Positions 54,017 to 63,913 of a stretch of DNA of 64,000 nucleotides are shown in pieces (position 1 is the first letter of the stretch; each line of letters begins with the position of its first letter). The position numbers were made by a program, and so were the translations under genes. The notes under the pieces are model-generated. The model did not search any database. It was not told the DNA's origin and worked only from the letters and a program-made list of their open reading frames with translations. The DNA is from BOG-1155 sp963717985. GTDB taxonomy: Bacteria > Desulfobacterota > Syntrophorhabdia > Syntrophorhabdales > WCHB1-27. Location of the stretch: contig CAVQYC010000004.1 of assembly GCA_963717985.1 (NCBI GenBank), positions 558,001 to 622,000 of the forward strand, given 5' to 3'.

Positions 54017-57000
54017 ATGAATAGAGTAAAGGTTCTGTCCATCTTGTTGGCGGCCATCGTTTTCGCCGGTGCTCCCTTTATCGTTTATGCTCAGCAGATT
54101 GAAGATCCGGCCTGTATTGCTTCTGCAACCTGCGGCCGATCTTATTTTGATGAGGGAGCTGAATACGGCCCCGTGCTCGATGCCGTAAATTTTGATGTCA
54201 TCACCATCGGCCCAACGGGCACCATCTACACCACCAACGCGTTTAACGTGGATAATCCTTTTTATAATTTTGGGACTATAAACATCACGAATATCGGCGT
54301 CCTGACCAACTACGCCGGCGCCACGCTGACCAACTACGGGCCGCAGAACAGCTCCGGCGTCGTGGGTATATACAACGCCTTTGGCTCCGGCACGCTGACC
54401 AACTACGGCACGCTGATGAACCAGGGCGCGCTGACCAACCTCGGCGGCACGGTGGACAACTACGGCACGCTGAACAGCGCCTACGGCACCGCCTCGCTGA
54501 CCAACAACGCCACCGGCACGCTGGTCAACGAGTACGGCGGGACGCTGAACACCGGCGGCTCGCTGACGAACAACGGCACGCTGACGAACAACGGCACGCT
54601 GAGCAACTACGGTACGATGAGCAACAACATGTCCGGCACGCTGACCAACAACGCCACGCTGAACAACGGCTCGTCCTTCAGCACCATCCTGTACAACAAC
54701 GGCACGCTGACCAACAACGGCACGCTGACCAACTACGCCGAGGCCACGCTGACCAACCTCTATTACGGCACGCTGACCAACAACGGCACGCTGGCAAACA
54801 ACACCAACGCCACGTTCACCAACAAGGGCACGCTGACCAACTACGGCTCGCTGACCAACTACGGCACGTTGAACAACAACGGCATGCTGACGAACAACGG
54901 CATGCTGTACGACTACGGCAACATCAACGGCTCGGGTACCTATACCCAGACTGCCGGTCTCACCAAAATCAACGGCGCCATGACCCAGGCCTCTGTCCAG
55001 ATCAACGGCGGTACCCTGAACGGAACCGGTACTATCAATGCCCCTGTGACCATAGGCCCTGCGGGAACTCTATTTCCGGGCGATGCTCCGGGCACCCTCA
55101 CCATCAACGGCAGTTTGTCGAGCAGCGGCACCGTGCTGTTCGACGTCGCCGGGCTCGGGCAATACAGCGTGCTGAACATCAGTAGCTCGGCCACCTTTAC
55201 CGGAGGCATGATCGAGTTCGATTTCATCAACGGCTACAAACCCTCGGCAGGTAATTCCTATGATCTCTTATCTTACAGCTCAAGCTCCGGGGCACCCGCG
55301 TTTGTCGCTACCGGCTTGGGCCCCGGATTAGGTTATTCATTCGCCTTTAATGCCAACACGGGAGTCCTTTCGATTGCATCTGTGCCTTTCACTCAGATTG
55401 GGCCGAATCCCAATCCTTCTACCGGGACCGTCACGGTGGATAACCCCTACTATGGCAATGCAAACAACACTATCTATAGCAATAACGGCACGATAAACAT
55501 CGCAAGTGGCGCCACGCTGAACAATTACTCCGGCAGCACGCTGAACAACAACTCCACCGGCACGCTCACCAACAACTCCACCGGCACCACGACAAACTCT
55601 GTGGGGATGATGAACTCCGGCACGCTGACCAACTCCGGCACGCTGACCAACAACGGCACCATGTACAACACCTCTACCGGCGTGCTGAACAACGTATCCA
55701 GCGGCTTCTCCGACGGCGAACTGGACAACTACGGCACGCTCACCAACTTATCCGGCGGCACGATCACCTTCTCCGGCGGCTTACTGATCAACTACGGCAC
55801 GCTGACCAACTTATCCGGCGGCACGATGACCTTCTCCGGCGGCTTTCTGGAGAACAGCGGCACGGTGAACAATTCCGGCTCGCTGACCACCAACCCCATC
55901 AGCGGCGGCGGGCTGAGCAACGGAGGCACGCTGAACAACTACGGCGGCGGCACGCTGACCATCAACGGCGTGCTGAGCAACGGCTATGACCCGGGCTTAG
56001 GGCTGGGAACCCCTGAGGGCATAATTACCAACTACGCCGGCGGCACGGTGTACAACGCAGGCACGGTGTTCAATGCCGGCAATCTCTACAACTACGGCAC
56101 GCTGAGCAACGACGGCACGTTCGACGTCTATTACAGCTCCGGCTACCTGGAAAACGACGCCACGCTGAACAACTACTACGCTCTGTCCACCTACGACGGC
56201 GGCACGCTGACCAACAACGGTGTGCTGTACAACTACAACGGGCTGGTCAACTTCTCCGGCGGCATACTGAACAACAACCAGGGAGGCACGGTGATCAACT
56301 CCGGCACGATCGTCACTTACTCCGGAGGCACGCTGAACAACTACGGCACGATGATCAGCTCCGGCACGATGACCGACTCCGGCACGATGACCAATTTCTC
56401 CGGCGCCACGCTGAACAACTCCGGCACGATGACCAACAACGGCACGATGACCAACAACGGTAACATCATCGGCACAGGCAGTTATACCCAGACCGGCGGT
56501 CTCACCACGAACAACGGCAGCCTGAGCCAGGCATCAGTCAGCATCCAGGGCGGCATCTTCAATCAGCAGGTCGGCGCGCTGACTGCAGCCAGCATTATGA
56601 ACAGCGGTACCCTCAATTACTCCGGCGGCACGATCGCGGGCGCCCTCCAGAACAGCGGCCAGGTAAACGTTACCGGGGGCACGTCAGCCACGCCCAATAT
56701 CTTCTGGGCCTCGGTGATGAACAACTCGGGCGGGAATTTCACTGTAGGCAATGGGGTGAGTTCTGCGTACCTCATCTTCGCGAGCCCGGTGACAAACAAC
56801 GCGGGGGCGACCTTCACCATCAACAAGTCGTACGTGACTTTCGCGGGCACCTTCTTGAACAACGGCACTTTGGTCAGCGACCCGTCCACCGTCATCTTCG
56901 ACGGCATTTTCAGTGGAGGGGGCACAATCACCGGCTCGGCCGGCGACAAGTGGGAGTTCCTGGGCGCCGGTGCCAATACGATCAATCTCGACGGCAAGAC

Positions 57001-57238
57001 CATCGACATCACAACACTGGTCCTGGGGCAAGGGGTGACCCTGAACATCACGGACGGCTCGCTCACCGTCACCACCTTGTTCGACCCGACCGGGACGCTC
57101 TCCGGTATTACCGGTACGGGTGCCTTTATCGCCCACAGCTACGGCACCCTCAGCACAGTGCCCATCCCCGGCGCAATCTGGCTCCTCGCTTCGGGCTTAG
57201 CGGGCCTGATCTCACTGCGAAGGAGGATCGTAAGATAG
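54017..57238 (+). CDS. Giant Asn-Gly-Thr repeat PEP-CTERM surface protein
   Basis: 1073 residues. Signal peptide (ILLAAIVFAGAPFIVYAQ), then two long blocks of a five- to seven-residue repeat of the type GTLTNNGTLTNYGTL (residues about 88-305 and 478-818). Each block is followed by a conserved spacer with SYTQTGGLT or TYTQTAGLT and a QASV motif. The C-terminal tail VPIPGAIWLLASGLAGLISL plus RRRIVR is a PEP-CTERM signal. The repeats suggest a beta-solenoid fibre, rich in Asn, Gly and Thr. The repeat codons are very uniform (ggcacgctgaccaacaac). A terminator follows. Likely role: surface fibre or biofilm matrix (inference). Confidence 0.85.
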   Translation: MNRVKVLSILLAAIVFAGAPFIVYAQQIEDPACIASATCGRSYFDEGAEYGPVLDAVNFDVITIGPTGTIYTTNAFNVDNPFYNFGTINITNIGVLTNYAGATLTNYGPQNSSGVVGIYNAFGSGTLTNYGTLMNQGALTNLGGTVDNYGTLNSAYGTASLTNNATGTLVNEYGGTLNTGGSLTNNGTLTNNGTLSNYGTMSNNMSGTLTNNATLNNGSSFSTILYNNGTLTNNGTLTNYAEATLTNLYYGTLTNNGTLANNTNATFTNKGTLTNYGSLTNYGTLNNNGMLTNNGMLYDYGNINGSGTYTQTAGLTKINGAMTQASVQINGGTLNGTGTINAPVTIGPAGTLFPGDAPGTLTINGSLSSSGTVLFDVAGLGQYSVLNISSSATFTGGMIEFDFINGYKPSAGNSYDLLSYSSSSGAPAFVATGLGPGLGYSFAFNANTGVLSIASVPFTQIGPNPNPSTGTVTVDNPYYGNANNTIYSNNGTINIASGATLNNYSGSTLNNNSTGTLTNNSTGTTTNSVGMMNSGTLTNSGTLTNNGTMYNTSTGVLNNVSSGFSDGELDNYGTLTNLSGGTITFSGGLLINYGTLTNLSGGTMTFSGGFLENSGTVNNSGSLTTNPISGGGLSNGGTLNNYGGGTLTINGVLSNGYDPGLGLGTPEGIITNYAGGTVYNAGTVFNAGNLYNYGTLSNDGTFDVYYSSGYLENDATLNNYYALSTYDGGTLTNNGVLYNYNGLVNFSGGILNNNQGGTVINSGTIVTYSGGTLNNYGTMISSGTMTDSGTMTNFSGATLNNSGTMTNNGTMTNNGNIIGTGSYTQTGGLTTNNGSLSQASVSIQGGIFNQQVGALTAASIMNSGTLNYSGGTIAGALQNSGQVNVTGGTSATPNIFWASVMNNSGGNFTVGNGVSSAYLIFASPVTNNAGATFTINKSYVTFAGTFLNNGTLVSDPSTVIFDGIFSGGGTITGSAGDKWEFLGAGANTINLDGKTIDITTLVLGQGVTLNITDGSLTVTTLFDPTGTLSGITGTGAFIAHSYGTLSTVPIPGAIWLLASGLAGLISLRRRIVR

Positions 57239-57261
57239 GCTCAATCGATACGGCAAGGGAA

Positions 57262-57293
57262 GGGCAGGACCCTTTCGGGTCCTACCCTTTTTT
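57262..57293 (+). terminator. Rho-independent terminator after the repeat protein
   Basis: GGGCAGGACCC and GGGTCCTACCC form an 11-bp stem (one mismatch) around a TTTC loop, followed by six T. Confidence 0.92.
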
Positions 57294-57410
57294 GTGAGCA
57301 ATACACCCACCAAGGATCTTGTTTGACGAGTACCGGTGGGACTATGTCATTATGACAAGAAACTCAAAGTATTTCTCAAAATAAAGTAACGCTTCACCTA
57401 CCGTCACCCC

Positions 57411-57484
57411 GGCGGACGCCGGGGTCCATACTGTTTGTAACTGCTTGAAACTCCTGGATTCCGGCTTTCGCCGGAATGACGTGA
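57411..57484. repeat. Two REP-like hairpins
   Basis: CGTCACCCCGG-CGGACG-CCGGGGTCC and GGATTCCGGC-TTTC-GCCGGAATGACGT. The outer bases (GTCA or TGAC next to a GC-rich stem) are alike, in opposite orientation. The first matches the unit at 10763-10782. Confidence 0.75.
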
Positions 57485-57515
57485 CACGAACCCGGACTTT
57501 ACCAACAAACGGTAT

Positions 57516-60500
57516 TTACTTGAACTGTCTCCCCTTCCACAGCATGTAGATCGCGGGGTAGATGACCAGCTCCAGGATGGTCGATGTGACCACGCCGCCC
57601 ACCATAGGCGCAGCGATCCTCTTCATGATGTCCGATCCCGCCCCATGGCTGAACATGACCGGGATAAGACCCGCAAGGATCACCCCTACCGTCATGATCT
57701 TGGGGCGGATCCTTTTGACCGCGCCGTGCATGACCGCGTCCTTCAGGTCGGCAAGCGATTTCAGCTTGCCTTTCAGTTCCCATTCCGCATGGGCGAGTTC
57801 CAGATAGAGGAGCATGACCACGCCCGTCTCCGCGTCGAGACCTGCAAGGGCGATAATCCCCACCCAGACGGCGATGCTCATGTTGTAGCCGAGGAGGTAG
57901 AGGAACCAGAACGAGCCGACCAGGGAGAAGGGCACGGCAAGGAGGACTATTATCGTCTTTGTCACCGATTTCGTATTGAAGATAGATGAGGACAAAGATG
58001 ACGAGGAAAGTCAGGGGAATGACGAGCTTCAGGCGCTCGTGGGTCTTCACCAGGTATTCGTACTCCCCGCTCCATTCCAGGCGGTAGCCTTCCGGTATCT
58101 TGAGGGATGCCACGCTCTTTTTCGCCTCATCGACGTACCCTCCCACGTCCCGTCCGGAGAAATCGACGTAGACGTACTCCGCGAGAAGACCCTCCTCGCT
58201 CTTGATGTTCGTCGGGCCGCGCACGACCTTGATGTCCGCAAGCTGGGCGAGGGGCACGCGGCTCGATTGGGGAGCGGCCGGTCCTGATTGCGGCTGCACT
58301 CCTCCGCCTCCGGCTGCCATGCCGCCTCGCCGGGGAAGCCTGCGCGGGGCTCCCCATGGCCGCGACAGGCACGAGCACCCTCTTCAGTTGATCGATGTCG
58401 CCCCGTAGTTCCCTCGCGTAGCGGACGTTCACGGGGTAGCGCTCCCTGCCTTCTATGGTGGTGGTCAGGTTCATGCCGCCGATGGCGGACTCGATCACCT
58501 CCTGGACGTCCTGCACGGAAAGCCCGTAGCGGGCCGCTTCCTCCCTCCGCACGCTGATGTCGAGGAAATAGCCCGTCGTCACCCGCTCCGCGTAGACGCT
58601 CCTCGTGCCGGGGATGGGCTTCAGGCGCTGCTCGTATCAGGAGTCCTATCTTTTCCATCTCCTCCAGGTTCGGCCCGAGGACCTTGATGCCCACGGGGGT
58701 CCTGATGCCGGTGGCGAGCATATCGAGCCTCGCCTTTATAGGCATGGTGAAGGAGTTCGAAACACCGGGGATGGTGAGGGCATCGTTCATCTCGTCCTTC
58801 AGCTTCTCCACCGTCATGCCCGGTCTCCATCGGGATTCGGGCTTCAAATTGACCACCGTCTCGAACATCTCCAGGGGCGCGGGGTCGGTTGCCGTCTCGG
58901 CCCTTCCCGCCTTGCCGAAGACGCTCTCCACTTCGGGGATGCCTTTGAGGATCTTATCCTGCAACCGGAGGAGTTCCGTGGCCACCGATATGGACGCCGC
59001 CGGCGCCGTCACGGGCATGTAGAAGAGGGTGCCTTCGTACAAAGGCGGCATAAACTCGGAGCCGAGGCGCGAAAACGGGATGTAGGTCAGGACGAGGACG
59101 ACGGCAGCGGCTATAATGACCGAACACCTTGAAGCGGAGGGCGAAGGCTGCGACCGGCTGGTAGACCCACCTGAGGAGCCGGCTCACGGGGTTTCTCTCC
59201 TCGGACCTTATCTTGCCCCTGATGAAAAGCGTCATAAGCACGGGCGTCAGGGTCACCGCGAGAAAAGAAGAGAAGAGCATGGCAAAGGTCTTCGTGTAGG
59301 CCAGGGGCTTGAAGAGCCTCCCCGCCTGGGCCTGGAGCGTAAAGACCGGGAAGAAGCCTACCGTGATGACGAGGAGGGAGAAGAATAGAGACGGGCCTAC
59401 CTCCTTTGCCGCCTCGATGATGACGTCCGTCCTCGTCCCCGGCCTGCCCTGGTCTTCCCACTCTTCGAGCTTCTTATGGGCGTTCTCCACCATGATGATC
59501 GACGCGTCCACCATGGCGCCTATGGCGATGGCGATGCCGGAGAGGCTCATGATGTTCGAGGTGACCCCGAGGTAGAGCATGAGGATGAAGCTCATGATGA
59601 TGGCGACGGGCAGCGTGAGGATGACCACGAGCGCGCTCGGCAAATGGAAGAGGAAGACGACGCAGACCACGCTCACCGCGATGGCGAGCTTGGCGATCTC
59701 TTCCTTGAGGGTCGCGATGGAGCGGTTGATCAGGTCCGACCGGTCATAGGTGGTGACGATCTTGACGCCTTTCGGCAGGGACGGCGCGATATCCGTCCTG
59801 ATCTTCTCTTTGACGCGGTCGATCACGTTGAGCACGTTCTCGCCGAAGCGGACGACGACGATGCCGCCCGCCACTTCGCCCTTGCCGTCGAGTTCCGCGG
59901 CGCCCCTGCGTATCTCCGGACCGAGCCGGACATTCGCCACGTCTTTCAGGTAAATGGGGGTCCCCGCGGCCGTCGCGCCGACCGCGATATTTTCGAGGTC
60001 CTGAAGGTCGCTTGATGTACCCCCTTCCACGGACCATATATTCCACGCCGGAAAACTCGATCACCCGGCCTTCCACGTCCAGGTTGCTTTTCCGCACCGC
60101 CTCCATCACCTTCGTGATAGGGATGTTGTAGCCGAGGAGCCGGTTCGGGTCGACGGTGACCTGGTACTGTTTGACGAAGCCGCCGACGCTCGCCACCTGG
60201 GAGACGCCGGGCACGCTTTCCAGCGCGAGCTTCAGGTTCCAGTCCTGGAGGGAGCGCAGTTGCGAAAGGTCGTGATTGCCTGATCTCATCCACGACAGCA
60301 TACGAGAACCCCCAGCCGAGGCTGGTCGCGTCAGGGCCGAGCACGGGATTGACATCGGCAGGAAGCTTGTTCCTCACCGCCTGGAGGTATTCAAGGACCC
60401 TGCTCCTCGCCCAATAGATGTCGGTACCTTCATCGAAGATTACATAGATGAAGGAACTGCCCAGGTAGGAGAACCCACGGACAGCCTGGACCCTCGGGGC

Positions 60501-60725
60501 CGCAAGGAGGGTCGACGAAATGGGATAGGTAACCTGGTCCTCGACGAGGTCGGGGCTCCTGCCCGTCCATTCGGTATAGATAATCACCTGGGTGTCGGAG
60601 AGGTCTGGAATCGCGTCGAGGGGTATGTGCTTGAGGGCATAGTAACCCCATGCGAGGGCAAAAAAGACAAAGAGAAAGACAATAAACTTGTTCCTGGCAC
60701 TATACTCTATGATCTTCGCTATCAT
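57516..60725 (-). CDS. cusA: Heavy-metal RND efflux pump CusA/CzcA (six frameshifts)
   Basis: Inner-membrane proton-driven pump for Cu(I)/Ag(I) or similar ions. It begins MIAKIIEYSARNKFIVFLFV and shows IPLDAIPDLSDTQVIIYTEW, the transmembrane VFLFHLPSALVVILTLPVAI and LAGLDAETGVVMLLYLELA near the end. The reading frame changes near 60285, 60015, 59115, 58637, 58325 and 57972. Each time the minus-strand frame moves as if one base were gained. Joined pieces give about 1065 residues, close to the family size. Methionines in the pump core (for example FTMP) fit copper or silver, but metal choice is inferred. Downstream of cusB. Confidence 0.85.
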
Positions 60726-60782
60726 CTTAGCGGCTCACCTCTTCTTAAGTCCGGCACTTCTTTTCCCTTGTTCCTCATTCGT

Positions 60783-60842
60783 TAATAAGTCCTATTTGTC
60801 CTATAGGACCTATATGACCTAGCGGACCCATAAGACTTATTA
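60783..60842. repeat. Inverted repeat in the cusB-cusA gap
   Basis: TAATAAGTC (60783-60791) and GACTTATTA (60834-60842) are perfect complements. Between them lies the palindrome GTCCTATAGGAC and similar CCTATA units. Short ATAGGACCTATAGGAC strings of the same type lie before recO (about 1165-1182). It may be a transcript-processing hairpin between the two genes. Confidence 0.6.
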
Positions 60843-60864
60843 AAATCTTTTCCCTCTTTACTCG

Positions 60865-62142
60865 TCACTTCTTCTGCCTGGGCAGAGGCTCGACCCCTTT
60901 CAGCTTCGCCTCGGAATCGATGAGGAAATTGGCCGAAGACGACACCTTATCACCTGCCTTGAGTCCCGCCGTGATCTCCACCAGGTTGTCGGTCTGCACA
61001 CCCGTCACTACCTCCCTCGGCTCAAAGTTGCCATCGCCCCTGTCGACGTAAGCCACCTGTCTCACCCCCGTGTTGATTACGGCATCGGAGGGAACGGCCA
61101 GCTTTCTCCCGAGATTGATCTTCAGCTCCACGTTGGTGAACATCTGCGGCTTGAGGCGTCCCCCTTCATTAGGCATGGTGAACCGCGCTTTCAGCGTCCT
61201 TGTTTCTCCCTGGAGCGTGGGATAGATATAGTCGATTTTTGTGGAGAACTGCCTTCCTGGAAAATAGCTCAACTGCACTACGGCCGCATCTCCCACCTTG
61301 ATGAGGGGCATCTCGAACTCGTAGATGTCGGCCGTGATCCATACCGTCGAAAGGTCGGCCACGTCGAAAAGGTCGGCCCCCGGCGTCACGCGCGTGCCCT
61401 GGTTGACGTTCTTTTGCAGGACATAGCCGCTGCAAGGGCTATAGATAGTGAGGTCACGGATCGGCTTCTCACTTTCCTCGATCCGCCTGATCTGGCCGTC
61501 TGTTATATCGAAGAGCTTCAGGCGCTGGCGGCCGGCCTCGACGAGGGACTGCGCGTCCCGGTCGATCATGGCGCTTATGTTCGGCGCGCCTTGTGCATCA
61601 ACGGTCTGCCCGGCAGCGACGCTGTTTTTAGCCCCCGCCCCTTTGGCCCATTTCACCACGTTGATAAATTCCTGCTGGGTCGCCCACAACTCCGGGCTGT
61701 AGATGTCGGCGAGGGGGTCGCCTTTTTTCACGTAGGTGCCGGTAAAGTTGACGTAGAGTTTTTCGACCCAGCCCTCGACCTTCGTGTTGATCGTATTGAG
61801 CCGCCGCTGGTCGTACTCCACAAGCCCTACGGTCCGGATCGTCTTCGTGAGGGGGAGGACCTGCGCTGTTGTCGTCTTTACCCCTATCAACTGCTGCTTT
61901 TCAACCGGTATTTCCACGAGCGGCGTCTCGGGCCCGGCCGCCTCGGCAGGTGCAGCTTTCGCGGCCGCCTCGGCAGCCATCCCCGGCATCCCCTGCATGG
62001 CGCCCGGTTTTTCCTGGGCGGAAGCAGTCGAAGCCCGGACAGGACTCATGCCGCCTTTGTGTAGGAATCCCGATTTTGAAAAATAGAATAGAAGTGAGAT
62101 AAGCGCAATCGCTGCGACGATAATGATTGTGCGTGTCTTCAT
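60865..62142 (-). CDS. cusB: RND efflux periplasmic adaptor CusB
   Basis: 425 residues joining the CusA pump to the outer-membrane channel. A membrane anchor (IIIVAAIALISLLFYFS), then a Met-rich segment GAMQGMPGMAAEA that fits metal handover. Membrane-fusion motifs follow: GLVEYDQRRLNTINTKVEGW, YVKKGDPLADIYSPELWATQ and IYSPCSGYVLQKNVNQGTRV. It starts inside the stop of the tolC-like gene (ATGA), so the two are coupled. A 139-base gap with an inverted repeat separates it from cusA. Confidence 0.93.
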   Translation of the reverse strand: MKTRTIIIVAAIALISLLFYFSKSGFLHKGGMSPVRASTASAQEKPGAMQGMPGMAAEAAAKAAPAEAAGPETPLVEIPVEKQQLIGVKTTTAQVLPLTKTIRTVGLVEYDQRRLNTINTKVEGWVEKLYVNFTGTYVKKGDPLADIYSPELWATQQEFINVVKWAKGAGAKNSVAAGQTVDAQGAPNISAMIDRDAQSLVEAGRQRLKLFDITDGQIRRIEESEKPIRDLTIYSPCSGYVLQKNVNQGTRVTPGADLFDVADLSTVWITADIYEFEMPLIKVGDAAVVQLSYFPGRQFSTKIDYIYPTLQGETRTLKARFTMPNEGGRLKPQMFTNVELKINLGRKLAVPSDAVINTGVRQVAYVDRGDGNFEPREVVTGVQTDNLVEITAGLKAGDKVSSSANFLIDSEAKLKGVEPLPRQKK

Positions 62143-63497
62143 CGTGCCTCTCCTCGTAAGGAGCCATTTTCCCCTTGCCCCGAGGCCGCCTGCGGGGTTC
62201 TTTGGGCCGTCTGTCCGCCGCCGGTAAAGGCATGGAGCCTGGCTATCGCCTTTTCCCTCTCCACGAACTGGTTCCAGTAGAGCAGGTCATAGTCGAGGAG
62301 GTTTTTGATCCTTGTGATCACGGTGAGGGCGTCGACCCTCCCCGTCACGTAACTGGAAAAGGCGAGCTGGACATCCTGGTTCGTCTTCGGGATCAGCCCT
62401 TCTTTATAGAGCGGCATCAGCCTGTCTGCCGCCTGGACCATGGAGAAACTCTCCCGCACGTTGGAGGCGAGCATCAGCTCCGTTGCCGCAAGCTCCCGCC
62501 TGGCCTCCGTTAGGCCGGCCTCGGCCTCTGCTTCGGCCTGCTTTTGCTTCGTTTTTTGGTAGATGGGGAGGTTGATAGTGACCGTGAGGTTCCACATGTC
62601 AGGCAAGCCCATGGTCCGGGGGAAGTAGCTTGCGCCCACGGCGTAATCCGGATAATACTCCTTCCGCGCCAATTTCACCTTTGCCTCCGCCCCTTCCACC
62701 ATCTTCTGCTTCGATTTCACCTCAGGTGAATGCTCCTTCGCCATGTGTATCACCTCTTCCAGGGTCACCCCGAAGGAGGTGGCTGCGGGCTGGACCGGCC
62801 GGCCCAGCGGACTCGCGACATCCCGTCCCACCGCGGTATTGAGCATGCCCTGCAGCGCCTGCATGCGCTGGCGCTGCATCTCTTCCTTTTCGAGGATCAT
62901 GTATTTCTCTGTCTGCGCCATGATGACCTCCTGCTGCATACCCGTCCCGGATGCGTACCTGCCCTGCGCGGCGTCCTCGATCCTGGAAAACAGCTCGCTC
63001 CTGTCTTTCAGAATGTCGAGGGTTTTATACGTGAGAAAGAGGTCGTAGAAGAAAAGCTTTATCTGCGCGACCACCCTCAGCTTCCCCGCATTGTAGAGGG
63101 CGGCGAGGCTCTCGGCGTCCCTCACTGCCATTTCTCCCCGAAGCGCCCGTTTTCCCGGAAAATAGAACTGCTGGGAAAGGCTGGACATACCCATGGCATT
63201 GGGGTTGTCCGGCCGGCCTATGGTGAGCGTTTGGAAGCCCTCGTTCTGGTAGCCGAACATGAACATGGGGTCGGGCAGGCTTTTGGCCTGCGGTATGCGG
63301 TACCCGGCAGCGTCCGCCCTCGCCTGGGCCGCGAGGACCTCTGGACTGTTCCTTAAACCCTCGGCGATCAGGTCGTCGAGGCTCACCGTCCCATCGGCGC
63401 AAAAGGCCAGCCGCGCCGCCGCCAGGGAGACCGGGAGCACGAGAAAGCAGAGGGCTGCGGCAGCGAGTTTCCGCACCCCTCGCGGAAAGAGCAGCAT
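62139..63497 (-). CDS. cusC: Outer-membrane efflux protein CusC/TolC type
   Basis: 452 residues from the ATG at 63497 with GGGAGG upstream. Signal peptide (ALCFLVLPVSLAAARLAFC), then two outer-membrane-factor repeats (LIAEGLRNSPEVLAAQARAD near 46, VIHMAKEHSPEVKSKQKMVE near 262). It forms the outer-membrane channel of the tripartite pump. A cysteine at the end of the signal (LAFCADG) hints at lipid attachment. Sits between the YtkA-like gene and cusB. Confidence 0.9.
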   Translation of the reverse strand: MLLFPRGVRKLAAAALCFLVLPVSLAAARLAFCADGTVSLDDLIAEGLRNSPEVLAAQARADAAGYRIPQAKSLPDPMFMFGYQNEGFQTLTIGRPDNPNAMGMSSLSQQFYFPGKRALRGEMAVRDAESLAALYNAGKLRVVAQIKLFFYDLFLTYKTLDILKDRSELFSRIEDAAQGRYASGTGMQQEVIMAQTEKYMILEKEEMQRQRMQALQGMLNTAVGRDVASPLGRPVQPAATSFGVTLEEVIHMAKEHSPEVKSKQKMVEGAEAKVKLARKEYYPDYAVGASYFPRTMGLPDMWNLTVTINLPIYQKTKQKQAEAEAEAGLTEARRELAATELMLASNVRESFSMVQAADRLMPLYKEGLIPKTNQDVQLAFSSYVTGRVDALTVITRIKNLLDYDLLYWNQFVEREKAIARLHAFTGGGQTAQRTPQAASGQGENGSLRGEAR

Positions 63498-63515
63498 AGA
63501 CACCTCCCGGACGGG

Positions 63516-63902
63516 TTATTTCACGTCGATGGTGAGCCTCGCGGTATCCGTCTTGCCGCCGCGGGCTACCTTGATCGTCACATTCCACGACCCCGCCATG
63601 GAAGGCGAGATTACCGCCCTGTAAGTCTCGCCCTTCATCTCCGCGTCGGACTTATAGCTCATGGCGGGCATGCCCGGCATGGCAGGCATGGAGTATTCCA
63701 CCGTCACCCGCGCGTCGGTCACGCCTTTGCCCGCCTTATCTTTCACGCCTATCTCGACGGTATTCCTGCCCATCACCGGCGGGTTCTTGTCCATCGTCAC
63801 GTCCACCGTATAATCTCCGGCCTTTTTTGTCACGGCGCCGGCCGCAGAGGCTACGACTATTGTTAACAGAAGCGCGATCCCTATCATTGCCACCTTACGC
63901 AT
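63516..63902 (-). CDS. Secreted YtkA/FixH-like protein
   Basis: 128 residues: signal peptide (MIGIALLLTIVVASAAGA) and an immunoglobulin-like YtkA-type domain. MPAMPGMPAMSYKSDAEMKG is a methionine-rich loop that fits copper binding. AVISPSMAGSWNVTIKVARG is the final strand pair. GGAGG precedes the ATG. Encoded just before the CusCBA genes, it is probably a periplasmic metal-handling partner (inference). Confidence 0.8.
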   Translation of the reverse strand: MRKVAMIGIALLLTIVVASAAGAVTKKAGDYTVDVTMDKNPPVMGRNTVEIGVKDKAGKGVTDARVTVEYSMPAMPGMPAMSYKSDAEMKGETYRAVISPSMAGSWNVTIKVARGGKTDTARLTIDVK

Positions 63903-63913
63903 GACTTACCTCC

